Notes: a model not told the origin generated them from the sequence alone. Positions 1 through 8,630 are shown, counted from the stretch's first letter. The stretch is 64,000 bases of DNA from Acidipila sp. (GCA_010365215.1 JAAFGT010000015.1:1-64000); one strand, 5' to 3'. Made by a program: numbers and translations.

Positions 1-371
1 TGTAGGCCACTGGTTCCAGCAAATTCGAGTTCGCAGCCGATGGCTGTGATGTAGACTCTCTCATTCGCCGTGGTACAAAAACTCGGTCCGGTCACCATTT
101 AACATTCACTTCTGTCTTTTTATCTGCTTTCCCATACGGAATGAGCTGGTGCATCGGCATTCTGCGGACGTGCTCGGAGTGTTCGTGACGGTGCAATCGA
201 TGTGCGAATCGGGGAGCGAAAGTCGCCATCGCTCAAGAGAGTTAGTCGGACCTCGTTCTCCTGTCAGGTAAATGAGCGTGTGATAAAATTATCGGTGAGA
301 TACACTCAGGTTGAACTGAAGCTAGACTTCCTCAGTGCCAAAAAGAGGCTCGAAGAGGCGAAGGTAAAAAC
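1..371. other. Intergenic stretch at the left edge, no gene seen
   Basis: No reading frame here has protein-like composition or a usable ribosome binding site. Base composition is visibly less GC-rich than the rest of the window. An AT-rich stretch around 281-292 could hold promoter elements for the downstream secreted hypothetical protein, but I cannot point to a convincing -35/-10 pair. The window may simply begin inside an intergenic or decayed region. Confidence 0.4.
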
Positions 372-1121
372 TTGAAGCCCATTTCATTGTTGGGCGGTAT
401 CGTAATTTGCGTTTGCCTGGTGGGCACCGCCCAAGAGAAGAGTCCAGCACTACACCCGATAGACTGTACATTCCTTGGGGAGCAACCGAGAACTTGCGGC
501 CCAGCGGAATTTGCAAAAGCTATGCTGCAAGCGAAGACTGCGGCAATCGTGGCGAATGAAACGACCGCAACTTGGACAGAACTCGTCCAGACCTTGAATC
601 CTGACATTTCGGACGAAGCTTATGACAAGTTGCGGACCTCTTACTTCAATGCGATTGTCCTTCCGAGACTTAAGCCAAATTTCAACGCTAAAGTGAACTT
701 TGAATATTTCATGAAAGGAACACACAGGCCGCCCTTTGGTCAGCCGTTTCCCAAGGGTGTCCTTCGGCGTGCATTATTCGAGAACGAAAGCGAAGAGAGC
801 GCTAACCTGCGGAAGCGATTCACAAAGCTAATGGCCCAATTGAATCGTCTAACCGTCGTTGCAGACCCTGAAACGGCGGATGTGGTTCTAGAAGTGAGGC
901 GCTATAAGCCTCTTGATTTCTCTATTGGGAATACGGAAACCGTTTGTTTCATCCTGGTGTGGCCTCAGGGCGCAAACCCCAAGACAGACCAAGTTATGTG
1001 GTTCGAAAAATTTGAAGCGAAATGGAAAACCAGTGACGATGTAGCTGGGGCGTTTAGGTCATTCAAGAGGGACTTGGGTCTCGCTTTGAAGCAAGCCGAG
1101 ACAGCGGATGTGCGTCGATAA
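372..1121 (+). CDS. Exported hypothetical protein
   Basis: A 249-residue protein that I do not recognise. The first about 20 residues (MKPISLLGGIVICVCLVGTA) form a signal peptide with a short basic start and a hydrophobic core, so the mature protein should be periplasmic or extracellular. The body is soluble, with charged helices and Cys32/Cys42, and no motif I can name. The start is TTG with only a weak purine-rich stretch before it; no better start keeps the signal peptide. It is isolated: about 1.1 kb without supported genes follows. Codon use is more AT-rich than in neighbouring genes, which fits an acquired segment. Coding status is likely because the signal peptide is coherent, but function is unknown. 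Confidence 0.6.
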   Translation: MKPISLLGGIVICVCLVGTAQEKSPALHPIDCTFLGEQPRTCGPAEFAKAMLQAKTAAIVANETTATWTELVQTLNPDISDEAYDKLRTSYFNAIVLPRLKPNFNAKVNFEYFMKGTHRPPFGQPFPKGVLRRALFENESEESANLRKRFTKLMAQLNRLTVVADPETADVVLEVRRYKPLDFSIGNTETVCFILVWPQGANPKTDQVMWFEKFEAKWKTSDDVAGAFRSFKRDLGLALKQAETADVRR

Positions 1122-1924
1122 GCTCACAAACTTCAGCACATTGGTCCGAAAGGAAGGATTTTTGGAAGACCGATTTCGGAGTAACCAAACCGTGCAAACC
1201 ACATTCCGGCTTAACATGGCTCATTTGTCGGTTCATAGGAAATCATATCCGTTTACAGACAGCACTTTTGGGTTGGCGAGGCATTCATAATTCTTCTCGA
1301 AGAACAGGCCCCGTGTCTTGTTTGGATTCTGATTCGGCACAAGCAGCAGGTCAAGGGGATGGACGACAAGATGACCGCCCCACAGTAGCCGTTTTTCTTC
1401 GAGAGAATGAGGGCTCCACCTCGTTCTTAGGGCGTGTTCGTACATCCACAATTTTTCTAGGTTAAGAAGCGTTTCCGCCCACTCTTTGACCACTTTCCGA
1501 CCTGTACCCTGTAGATGGCAAAAAGGCGTCTCCAATAGGCGATTTCTATCGAGAGTTGGTTCTAATGGTTCTGTAGCTGCAAAAGGTAAGAACCTGCTTC
1601 TGACCTGCAAAACTTGGGACGTTTGCGCGTGCCAAACACCGTGGTTAGTCAGAAAACGACCCCGCTTTAGTAAGGGTGCTGCCCCCCTAGCCAATTCACA
1701 ATTGCGTGCGCTGTAGGTCGGCTACGGACCCTTTTCCGACCATTATAAGGGCGAAGTTTGCTCACCGGGGTGGCACTAATTGCGGGTCCAATATTCGGTG
1801 ATGCTATCTTCAACGCCGCGTACCTGCTGTGTACCTCGGATCGGCGGTTTGGGCGTTTTGAGCGTTACTAGCGCTTTTGCGAATTTAATGAAATGAGTAA
1901 CTTATGTATTCTCAACATGGGGCC

Positions 1925-1951
1925 GGGGTTCGACTCCCACCCGCGCCTCCA
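1925..1951 (+). other. tRNA 3'-end-like fragment, candidate attachment site
   Basis: The sequence GGGGTTCGACTCCC followed by ACCCGCGCCTCCA has the T-loop signature (GTTCGACTC), the 12-nt spacing to a discriminator base and an encoded CCA, as at the 3' end of a tRNA. The rest of a tRNA is missing: the bases upstream do not form a D-arm or anticodon arm, and the T-stem 5' half pairs for only three positions. Such 3' fragments are typical remnants left where an integrase uses a tRNA gene as its target. No integrase is in the window. Confidence 0.45.
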
Positions 1952-1960
1952 ACATTTTCC

Positions 1961-1994
1961 CGTGCCGTACTTCGTGCCGTACTTCGTGCCGTAC
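1961..1994 (+). repeat. 12-bp tandem repeat, 2.8 copies
   Basis: The unit CGTGCCGTACTT occurs at 1961-1972 and 1973-1984, then CGTGCCGTAC at 1985-1994. The copies are identical. It lies immediately after the tRNA 3'-end-like fragment and outside any supported gene. Confidence 0.9.
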
Positions 1995-2220
1995 AATCGG
2001 GCAAGCCCGAGCGATAGTGGCGCTCCTCGTTTGTACCACTCCTATGTTGCGCCCGAGATTTGTGTAACTTTTTCGCCGCCCGTGCAGTCTGAAACTAGAT
2101 AGAGACGGAGCCGAGTCGTTCCCTCTGTGCTAACCTATATTGGTGGAAACTTTTGCGGAAACCCGGCCTGAATACTCCTTACCGTGCCGCTATGCACGGC
2201 ACCCCGATGACGGCACGCCC

Positions 2221-3387
2221 ATGACGCTAGGCCAAATGACCCGGAATTATACTCTCCAGCGTGCGAACTTCGTGCGGCGGTTTGTGCTTATCGCTCTGGC
2301 GCTGGGCACGACCATGATGGCTGCTGGGTGCACGTCCAGCTCAGCCAAGAAGTCGCAGAACGGAGGCGCCGCGCCCGCCGGTATACCGGTTACCGTGGCG
2401 GCAGTCGCCTTGAAAACGATACCGCTCGAGCTGCGCGTGATTGGGAATGTGGAGTCCTACTCCAGTGTTTCGTTGAAGTCCCAAGTGTCTGCGCGCGTGG
2501 TGAGCGTGAATTTTAAGGAAGGGCAGGACGTACGCAAAGGCGACCTGCTTTTCACGCTCGATAGACGGCCGCTCGAGGCCGAGCTACAGCAGAACCAGGC
2601 CGCGCTCGAGCGTGACATTGCGCGCTCGCAGAATGCCGAAGCGCAGGCCAAGCGCTACGCGGAACTTCTGAAGGAAGGTGTCGTCTCCAAGCAGAATTTC
2701 GACGACCTTTCTTCCAGCGCCCAGGCCAGTGAAGCCACCGTGCGCGCCGACCAGGCGGCCATCGAGAGCACCAAGCTGAAGATCGCCTATACCTCCATCC
2801 TCTCGCCGATCGACGGGCGCACCGGCAGCATTCTGGTCTATCCCGGCAATCTGGCCAAAGAAAATGACGTACCGGTGCTGGTGGTCATCAATCAGATCCA
2901 GCCGATATACGTAAACTTCGCCGTCTCCGAGCAGTTCCTGACTGAAATTAAAAAATACATGGCCCAGCGTACGCTGGCGGTTGAAGCCGCTGTCCCGCAG
3001 CAGGAGGACGTGCGCGAACAAGGCATGCTCACGTTTGTGGACAATACCGTGGACCGGGTTACCGGCACGATTCACCTGAAGGCCACACTCCGAAATACGC
3101 AGCGGCGGCTGTGGCCCGGGCAGTTTGTAAATGTGACATTGAAGCTGGCGCAAGAAACGAACCGCACCGTGGTCCCCGCCCAGGCCGTGCAGACGGGCCA
3201 GGGTGGGCAGTACGTCTACGTAGTGAAGGCCGACAAGACGGTGGAAGCGCGGCTGGTGACGGTGACGCGTACCATCGCAGACCAGGCGGTCATCGATAAA
3301 GGCTTGACCGTGGGCGAGACCGTGGTCACCGACGGCCAGTTGCGTTTGGTTCCTGGCGCCAAGGTGGAAATCAAAGGCGGACTGTAG
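2221..3387 (+). CDS. RND efflux membrane fusion (adaptor) lipoprotein
   Basis: Periplasmic adaptor of a tripartite resistance-nodulation-division pump, linking the inner-membrane pump encoded next to an outer-membrane channel. A hydrophobic stretch (FVLIALALGTTMMAAGC) ends in a lipobox cysteine, so the protein is probably lipidated. The following sequence shows the HlyD/AcrA order: barrel-sandwich half (VSLKSQVSARVVSVNFKEGQ), a helical hairpin with many Ala/Glu/Gln residues, the second lipoyl half (SPIDGRTGSILVYPGNL), a beta-barrel and a C-terminal membrane-proximal domain. The frame opens at a TTG at 2140; I prefer the ATG at 2221 because it leaves a normal signal peptide, but no start has a clear ribosome binding site. 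The pump gene starts 71 bp downstream, so the two are probably cotranscribed. Confidence 0.93.
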   Translation: MTLGQMTRNYTLQRANFVRRFVLIALALGTTMMAAGCTSSSAKKSQNGGAAPAGIPVTVAAVALKTIPLELRVIGNVESYSSVSLKSQVSARVVSVNFKEGQDVRKGDLLFTLDRRPLEAELQQNQAALERDIARSQNAEAQAKRYAELLKEGVVSKQNFDDLSSSAQASEATVRADQAAIESTKLKIAYTSILSPIDGRTGSILVYPGNLAKENDVPVLVVINQIQPIYVNFAVSEQFLTEIKKYMAQRTLAVEAAVPQQEDVREQGMLTFVDNTVDRVTGTIHLKATLRNTQRRLWPGQFVNVTLKLAQETNRTVVPAQAVQTGQGGQYVYVVKADKTVEARLVTVTRTIADQAVIDKGLTVGETVVTDGQLRLVPGAKVEIKGGL

Positions 3388-3413
3388 CGCCCGGACTCAC
3401 AACATGAGTCTCA

Positions 3414-3473
3414 GCCACGAATATTCCACCACGAATATTCGAGCATGAGTTTCCAACCATGAATATCGCCGAA
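3414..3473 (+). repeat. Imperfect repeats spanning the start of the RND pump gene
   Basis: Between the adaptor stop and the pump start, a CCACGAATATTC-like unit occurs twice (about 3415-3440), followed by degenerate relatives containing CATGAGTTTCC and CCATGAATATC. The last of these contains the pump start codon at 3459. No Shine-Dalgarno sequence is visible in this leader. Confidence 0.7.
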
Positions 3474-6400
3474 CTTTTCATTCGCCGCCCGATCATGACT
3501 ACGCTGGTCATGATGGCCATACTTCTGTTTGGCGTCCTGGGTTATCGCCAGTTGCCGGTTAGCGATCTACCAAACGTCGATTTCCCAACGATCCTGGTCT
3601 CCGCGAACCTGCCCGGCGCCAACCCCGAAACCATGGCTTCCGCTGTGGCCACGCCACTCGAGCGGCAATTCTCCACGATCGCCGGCCTCGACAATATGAG
3701 CTCGTCGAACTCGCAGGGTCTCACGCAGATCACACTGCAGTTCGCGCTGGATCGCAACATCGACGCCGCCGCGCAGGACGTGCAGACGGCGATTGCGCAA
3801 ACTCTCGGCCAGTTGCCGCAGGACATGCCCAGCCCGCCGTCGTACCGCAAGGTCAACCCTGCTGACCAGCCCATCCTGTACCTTTCGCTGGGCTCGCCTA
3901 CGCTGCCGCTTTCGACGGTAGATGAATTTGCAGAAACTTTTGTGGCCCAGCGCGTCTCCATGGTGAGCGGGGTGGCGCAGGTACAGGTCTTGGGTTCGCA
4001 GAAGTATGCGGTGCGCGTGAGATTGGACCCCAAAGCTTTGGCCGCGCGAAGCATTGGAATCGATGAGGTCGCTGCCGCCGTTCGCAGCGGCAATGTGAAT
4101 CTGCCCACGGGGGCCCTATGGGGACCGCACCAGTCGTTCACGGTGCAGTCCAATGGCCAACTTTTCAACGCGGATGCCTACAAGCCTCTGGTGGTCGCGT
4201 ACCGCAACGGGTCGCCTGTGCGGTTGTCCGATCTGGGTCAGGTGGTGGATAGCGTCGAGAACGACAAGATTGCCAGCTGGTTCGGCGACGAACGGGGCAT
4301 CCGGCGCGCCGTGGTGCTGGCCATCCAGCGCCAGCCCGGAACCAATACCGTGGAAGTCGTGGATAACATCCGAAAACTTCTGCCCACCTTCGCCGCGGAA
4401 ATGCCGCCGGCAGTGTACCTGAGCATTTTGTACGATCGCTCGATTTCGATTCGCAGCTCGGTAAACGACGTTAAGTTCACGCTGCTGCTGACTATCGCGC
4501 TGGTCATCATGGTGATCTTTATATTCCTGCGGAATATTTCCGCGACAGTGATTCCCAGCCTGGCTTTGCCCATGTCCATCGTCGGGACGTTTACGGTGAT
4601 GTACCTGCTGGGCTACAGCCTGGACAATATGTCGTTGATGGCGCTGACGCTTTCGGTGGGTTTCGTCGTGGACGACGCCATCGTCATGCTGGAGAACATC
4701 GTCCGGCACATGGAAAAAGGCGAGCGGCCGCTGCAGGCGGCGATCACTGGTTCCACCGAGATCGGCTTCACTATTCTTTCCATGACCATCTCGCTGGCCG
4801 CTGTATTCATCCCCGTGCTTTTTATGGGCGGGTTGCTGGGACGCTTGCTGCATGAATTCGCTGTGACCATCAGTGTGGCCATTCTTGTTTCCGGCGTGGT
4901 TTCGCTCAGCCTCACGCCCATGCTGTGCAGCCGGTTCCTGCGGCCGCCGCGCGAGCAGCATCATGGAAAGTTCTACCAGGTCACCGAGAAATTCTTCGAT
5001 GGCTTGCTGCGCGCCTACGACGTTTCTCTGCGCCTGGTGCTGCGCCATCGCTTTGCGATGGTGGTGTTTTCACTGGCGCTGGCTGTCGCCACGGGATATT
5101 TCTTCTACATAATTCCCAAAGGCTTCCTGCCCACAGAGGATACCGGGCAACTTTTCGTATTTACCGAGGCGCTGCAGGGCGTTTCGTACGACGAAATGGT
5201 GGATCACCAGATGAAGCTGGCGCAGATCGTCTTGGCCGATCCGAACGTCTCCTCGTTCAATTCCAGCGTCGGCGCCAGCGGGCCAAACTCGACCACCAAC
5301 ACCGGGCGTATCTTTATTCTGTTGAAGCCTCGCGACCAGCGGAAGCTTTCCGTCGACCAGATCATCGAAGAGATGCGCCCACGGCTCATGAGCGTGCCGG
5401 GCATTCGCGCTTTCCCACAAAACTTGCCGACCATTCGCATCGGCGGCCAGCTCACCAAGAGTCTTTACCAGATGACCTTGCAGAGCCCGGACACCAAGAA
5501 TCTTTATGAATACACGCAGAAGTTTGAGGACGAGGTTCGCAAGTTGCCGCAGGTGCAAGACGTCACCTCCGACCTGCAAATCAAGAATCCGCAGATCAAT
5601 GTCGACATCAATCGGGACAAGGCTTCTTCGATGGGCTTGACGGCGCAACAGGTGGAAGATGCACTCTTTTCTTCTTATAGTTCCAGGCAGATTTCCACCA
5701 TCTACGCTCCCAACAATCAGTACCGCGTCCTTCTCGAACTGCTGCCGCAATACCAGCGCGACCCAGCCGCGCTTTCGATGCTCTACGTGCGCTCGACGAA
5801 GGGAGATTTGGTGCCGCTCGATACCGTTGCCAGCCTGCGCCAGGATATCGGCCCGTTAACGGTGAACCACCAGGGCCAGTTGCCGGCAGCGACCGTTTCC
5901 TTCAACCTCAAGCCCGGCTATTCGCTCGGTCAGGCTGTGGATGCGGTTAGCGCGCTGGCGCGGAGAATACTTCCCAGCACGATGACCACAGGTTTCCAAG
6001 GGACCGCGCAGGCGTTTGAAAGCTCGTTTGCGGGGCTGGGTGTGCTGCTGCTGATGTCGATCTTGGTCATCTACCTGGTGCTGGGTGTTTTGTATGAAAG
6101 CTTTATCCACCCGTTGACGATTCTCAGCGGATTGCCGTCGGCGGGTTTTGGCGCGCTGCTCACGCTATTGATATTCAAGGTCGACTTGAACGTCTACGCA
6201 TTTGTGGGCGTTATCATGCTGGTGGGGATCGTGAAGAAAAACGCCATTATGATGATCGACTTCGCGTTAGAAGCGCAGCGCGTTGACGGCAAGGCGCCTT
6301 ACGACGCGATCTACCAGGGCTGCCTAATCCGCTTCCGGCCGATTATGATGACCACCATGGCGGCGCTGATGGGCACCTTGCCGATCGCCATCGGCTTCGG

Positions 6401-6626
6401 CGCCGGCGCGGAAGCGCGACGGCCGCTGGGCCTGGCCGTAGTCGGCGGGTTGCTGATCTCGCAGTTTGTAACTCTCTACCTCACGCCGGTGGTCTATTTG
6501 TATCTGGAGAGTTTGCAGCAGTGGCTGGGACGCGGGTTCAGGAGTAAGGCGGGGGGCGAGGCGGAACAAAGCCCTATGCTTCCCCGCCCCCGCGAAGTTT
6601 CTGGCGATCTTTCTCAAGCGGACTAA
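3459..6626 (+). CDS. RND efflux pump, inner-membrane transporter (HAE1 type)
   Basis: A 1055-residue proton-driven exporter of the AcrB/MdtB hydrophobe-amphiphile efflux family, the usual length for the family. It begins MNIAELFIRRPIMTTLVMMAI, the standard first transmembrane helix. Two large periplasmic loops and two sets of transmembrane helices follow. The proton-relay aspartate pair is visible in helix 4 (LSVGFVVDDAIVMLENIVRH), and the matching second-half segment reads VGIVKKNAIMMIDFALEAQ. A compensating lysine and polar residues typical of helices 10-11 are present. It forms a trimer with the adaptor encoded upstream. No TolC/OprM-type channel gene follows, so the pump must borrow one from elsewhere. 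Substrate cannot be told from sequence; drugs, dyes or solvents are typical for the family. Confidence 0.96.
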   Translation: MNIAELFIRRPIMTTLVMMAILLFGVLGYRQLPVSDLPNVDFPTILVSANLPGANPETMASAVATPLERQFSTIAGLDNMSSSNSQGLTQITLQFALDRNIDAAAQDVQTAIAQTLGQLPQDMPSPPSYRKVNPADQPILYLSLGSPTLPLSTVDEFAETFVAQRVSMVSGVAQVQVLGSQKYAVRVRLDPKALAARSIGIDEVAAAVRSGNVNLPTGALWGPHQSFTVQSNGQLFNADAYKPLVVAYRNGSPVRLSDLGQVVDSVENDKIASWFGDERGIRRAVVLAIQRQPGTNTVEVVDNIRKLLPTFAAEMPPAVYLSILYDRSISIRSSVNDVKFTLLLTIALVIMVIFIFLRNISATVIPSLALPMSIVGTFTVMYLLGYSLDNMSLMALTLSVGFVVDDAIVMLENIVRHMEKGERPLQAAITGSTEIGFTILSMTISLAAVFIPVLFMGGLLGRLLHEFAVTISVAILVSGVVSLSLTPMLCSRFLRPPREQHHGKFYQVTEKFFDGLLRAYDVSLRLVLRHRFAMVVFSLALAVATGYFFYIIPKGFLPTEDTGQLFVFTEALQGVSYDEMVDHQMKLAQIVLADPNVSSFNSSVGASGPNSTTNTGRIFILLKPRDQRKLSVDQIIEEMRPRLMSVPGIRAFPQNLPTIRIGGQLTKSLYQMTLQSPDTKNLYEYTQKFEDEVRKLPQVQDVTSDLQIKNPQINVDINRDKASSMGLTAQQVEDALFSSYSSRQISTIYAPNNQYRVLLELLPQYQRDPAALSMLYVRSTKGDLVPLDTVASLRQDIGPLTVNHQGQLPAATVSFNLKPGYSLGQAVDAVSALARRILPSTMTTGFQGTAQAFESSFAGLGVLLLMSILVIYLVLGVLYESFIHPLTILSGLPSAGFGALLTLLIFKVDLNVYAFVGVIMLVGIVKKNAIMMIDFALEAQRVDGKAPYDAIYQGCLIRFRPIMMTTMAALMGTLPIAIGFGAGAEARRPLGLAVVGGLLISQFVTLYLTPVVYLYLESLQQWLGRGFRSKAGGEAEQSPMLPRPREVSGDLSQAD

Positions 6627-7099
6627 TTCGCTGCGGACTGCTTTCGTGTCTCCATCGCCTTTTGCATCATCTGCTTCATCATTTCGCGGTTCTTAGCGAC
6701 TGAACCCGGAGAGATTTTTTCCCGCCAGGCTTCCAGCCGGCCGCAAAGCTTCTCGAGGTTCATAAAAAGCTGCGGGTTCGAAAAGGTCGTGCGCCACTCG
6801 GGCGCGATTTCGCGCAGGCGGTCCCACACCATCCAGGCCTCGCCGTTGCTTTCAAAATAAAGCTCATCGTCAATCAACCCGCGATTCACGATGCTAGCGC
6901 ACATATCCCAGTAGCTGGCCACCATGCGCATATTTGTGTTTTCCTTGCTGCCAATCGGGAACTTCTGCATCACTTCTTCCAGGCTCTTCGCGTGAAAATT
7001 CATGACGAACCACTCCCGGGCTTCGCGCAGCCGGGCCTCTCGGCGCATCTCGTAGAGCCGTAGCATCAAGTTCGCCTGATCGTTTGTGACTGTGCTCAT
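6623..7099 (-). CDS. Hypothetical soluble protein, 158 residues
   Basis: I do not recognise a named domain. The start at 7099 is supported by AGGAGAAC directly before ATG; the longer frame upstream to 7216 reads through a tandem repeat and has no ribosome binding site. The protein is helical and rich in Arg, Glu, Met and Trp, with no signal peptide or membrane segment, and ends in a basic Met/Lys/Gln-rich tail (MKQMMQKAMETRKQ). It overlaps the end of the RND pump gene by 4 bp tail to tail, and it follows the MscS-like gene on the same strand with about 117 bp between. It resembles short DUF4760-like proteins in general layout, but that is only an impression. Confidence 0.65.
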   Translation of the reverse strand: MSTVTNDQANLMLRLYEMRREARLREAREWFVMNFHAKSLEEVMQKFPIGSKENTNMRMVASYWDMCASIVNRGLIDDELYFESNGEAWMVWDRLREIAPEWRTTFSNPQLFMNLEKLCGRLEAWREKISPGSVAKNREMMKQMMQKAMETRKQSAAN

Positions 7100-7110
7100 T
7101 TTGTTCTCCT

Positions 7111-7171
7111 GTGATGTTGATTTGTTCTCGCATGATGTTGAATTATATCCGTGTGATATTGAATTGTTCGA
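7111..7171 (-). repeat. Three phased 21-bp imperfect repeats in a leader
   Basis: On the plus strand the related blocks GTGATGTTGATTTGTTCTC (7111-7129), ATGATGTTGAATTATATCC (7132-7150) and GTGATATTGAATTGTTCGA (7153-7171) recur every 21 bp, i.e. two helical turns. They are AT-rich and sit between the MscS-like gene and the hypothetical gene starting at 7099, ending just upstream of that gene's ribosome binding site. They could be operator sites or a decayed tandem duplication. Confidence 0.7.
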
Positions 7172-7215
7172 TTGAACGGTAAAACCACACTCTGAAAAAA
7201 TTCTCTCCTTAAACA

Positions 7216-8076
7216 TTACGTGGTGGTTTTTACTGCCGGAGCGCCGACCATCTCGGTGCGCTGCACGCCCACGCAGGGGATGTGCTCCTGCTCGAAGCGC
7301 GCGCGGATCCGGCGCCGCAGCTCCCGCGCCACGTCGTGCTGCCGCGTGGGCGCGGTGCGAACCTGCAGGCGAAGCGTGGACCCCGCCAGCGTGACTGCTT
7401 CAACGCCAAGGACTCTCGGCCCGTCCACCAGCGCTGGAGACCACGCCGCGTCACCGCGAAATTCCCCCGCGACGCGTTCCAGCGCGGTGAGGGCACGGTC
7501 CACGGGCTCTTCCGGCGGAAGGGTGACGTCGAGGAAAAGCTGCGACCAGTCCCGGCTGAGGTTGGCGGCCTGCCGGACGTCTCCATTGGAGACGTGCACC
7601 AGCGCGCCTTGAAGATCGCGCAACACCGTGCGCCGAAGGGTGAGATGTTCCACGCGACCCAGCGTTTCTCCAATCCGCACCAGGTCGCCCACCACGTATT
7701 GGTCCTCGATCACGATCACGATTCCGCCAATCCAATCTTTCACCAGGTTCTGCGCTCCGAAGCCCAGCGCCAGGCTGGCCAGCGCCGCCAAGCCGCTGAT
7801 GGGCGTAACGTTGACGCCAAACTCCGGCAAAGCCGTCAATACTGCGACGATGATTATGACCGCGGTGCCCACGCTCGATAGCAGCCCGGCCAGCGTGCGC
7901 ATCTGCTGCTCGCGCATCTGTGCGGCGCGCGTGGGAGTGGTGGCCGCCCGCACCATGCGCCGCGAAAGTGAGTGGACCAGGCGGATCAACAAGAACGCCG
8001 CGATCAGAATCCCGGCGAGGCGCGTACCGCTCGCCATCGTCCAGTAGGTCCAACGCGTGAACGAGGTAGTGTTCAT
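7216..8076 (-). CDS. MscS-family mechanosensitive channel
   Basis: A 286-residue small-conductance mechanosensitive channel of the inner membrane, which should open under membrane tension and release solutes. Transmembrane helices appear near residues 15-35 (LAGILIAAFLLIRLV) and 60-80. The pore-lining TM3 is recognisable in GLAALASLALGFGAQNLVKD, with the Gly/Ala packing pattern and the GFGAQ segment, followed by the beta domain (VIEDQYVVGDLVRIGETLGRVEHL) characteristic of MscS. The C-terminal vestibule is short. The open frame extends to 8277, but the ATG at 8076 gives a normal N-terminus and avoids the divergent gene at 8171. No strong ribosome binding site precedes it. The symbol mscS is not given because the family has many paralogues. 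Confidence 0.88.
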   Translation of the reverse strand: MNTTSFTRWTYWTMASGTRLAGILIAAFLLIRLVHSLSRRMVRAATTPTRAAQMREQQMRTLAGLLSSVGTAVIIIVAVLTALPEFGVNVTPISGLAALASLALGFGAQNLVKDWIGGIVIVIEDQYVVGDLVRIGETLGRVEHLTLRRTVLRDLQGALVHVSNGDVRQAANLSRDWSQLFLDVTLPPEEPVDRALTALERVAGEFRGDAAWSPALVDGPRVLGVEAVTLAGSTLRLQVRTAPTRQHDVARELRRRIRARFEQEHIPCVGVQRTEMVGAPAVKTTT

Positions 8077-8170
8077 GGAGAAGGGAAATCTGCCAGAGCC
8101 GAAAGAGTATATCATCTGGCAGATAACACTTGTCACGCGCCCAGGCACTTCTGCCCGTTGGAGGGCCGCC

Positions 8171-8527
8171 ATGCACTCATCGCGCCGAACATTTATTTGC
8201 TTGAGTTTTCCGTTGGCGGTCGCGGCCGTCGAGGCCACCGCCCAGCGGCGGCCCCGCTTCCACTTTCCCACTTCCACCAGCTCGTCTCAGGCTCCTCCTG
8301 TGACGGGCGACCAAAACAGGTCTCCGCAGGCGGATCCGCGCCTGCTTCTCCAGCAAAAACAGGACGAGATCCGCAAAGAGGTGTTGCACCTCTACGACCT
8401 CGCAGTCGAGCTGAAGACGGAAACGGATAAAACCGACTCCACCGGCGTGCTGTCTCTGCCGGTGTTGAAGAAAGCGGACGAAATTCAAAAGATCGCCAAG
8501 CGCATCCATTCACTGGCCCGCGGCTGA
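8171..8527 (+). CDS. Exported hypothetical protein with helical C-terminus
   Basis: A 118-residue protein starting at an ATG preceded by GGAGG at correct spacing (8164-8168 region). Residues 1-24 (MHSSRRTFICLSFPLAVAAV...) are a signal peptide with a twin-arginine near the start, so export by Sec or Tat is likely. A low-complexity Ser/Pro/Gln linker follows, then a charged helical segment from about residue 55 (LLLQQKQDEIRKEVLHLYDL) to the end. I recognise this general layout from acidobacterial genomes but know no function. It is divergent from the MscS-like gene and 103 bp upstream of the tRNA-Arg gene on the same strand. Confidence 0.75.
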   Translation: MHSSRRTFICLSFPLAVAAVEATAQRRPRFHFPTSTSSSQAPPVTGDQNRSPQADPRLLLQQKQDEIRKEVLHLYDLAVELKTETDKTDSTGVLSLPVLKKADEIQKIAKRIHSLARG

Positions 8528-8630
8528 CGCGGCCATTGAGCGCGAGTGGTATAAAGCTTGCCGGGACGCGCAAAGCGCGGCGCCTTGACCTTCCTCCAGC
8601 GAAACTCTAGACTCGAAGCAGTTTCTCCGC

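Larger units (their letters stand above)
1122..2220. other. Long gene-poor stretch
   Basis: About 1.1 kb in which I can support no protein gene. The longest open frame (1233-1694, minus strand) has no ribosome binding site, a random-looking composition and no domain. The distal part contains a tRNA 3'-end-like fragment (1925-1951) and a 12-bp tandem repeat (1961-1994). The stretch between 2000 and 2220 precedes the RND adaptor gene and probably contains its promoter, but no clear element is visible. Composition and lack of genes suggest decayed or integrated DNA. Confidence 0.5.

Noticed and set aside
1233-1694. A 153-residue open frame on the minus strand
   Set aside because: No ribosome binding site, no recognisable domain, random composition, in an AT-richer non-coding stretch.
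1771-1787. Sigma-54 promoter (TGGCACTAATTGCGG)
   Set aside because: TGGCAC and TTGC are present but the spacing between GG and GC is too short for sigma-54.
1925-1951. A functional tRNA or tmRNA gene
   Set aside because: Only the T-loop and acceptor 3' half are present; no D arm, anticodon arm or tag-peptide region lies upstream and the T-stem is imperfect.
4116-5048. A 310-residue frame antisense to the RND pump
   Set aside because: His/Gln/Arg-rich composition is the typical shadow of a GC-rich gene on the other strand; the pump is certain.
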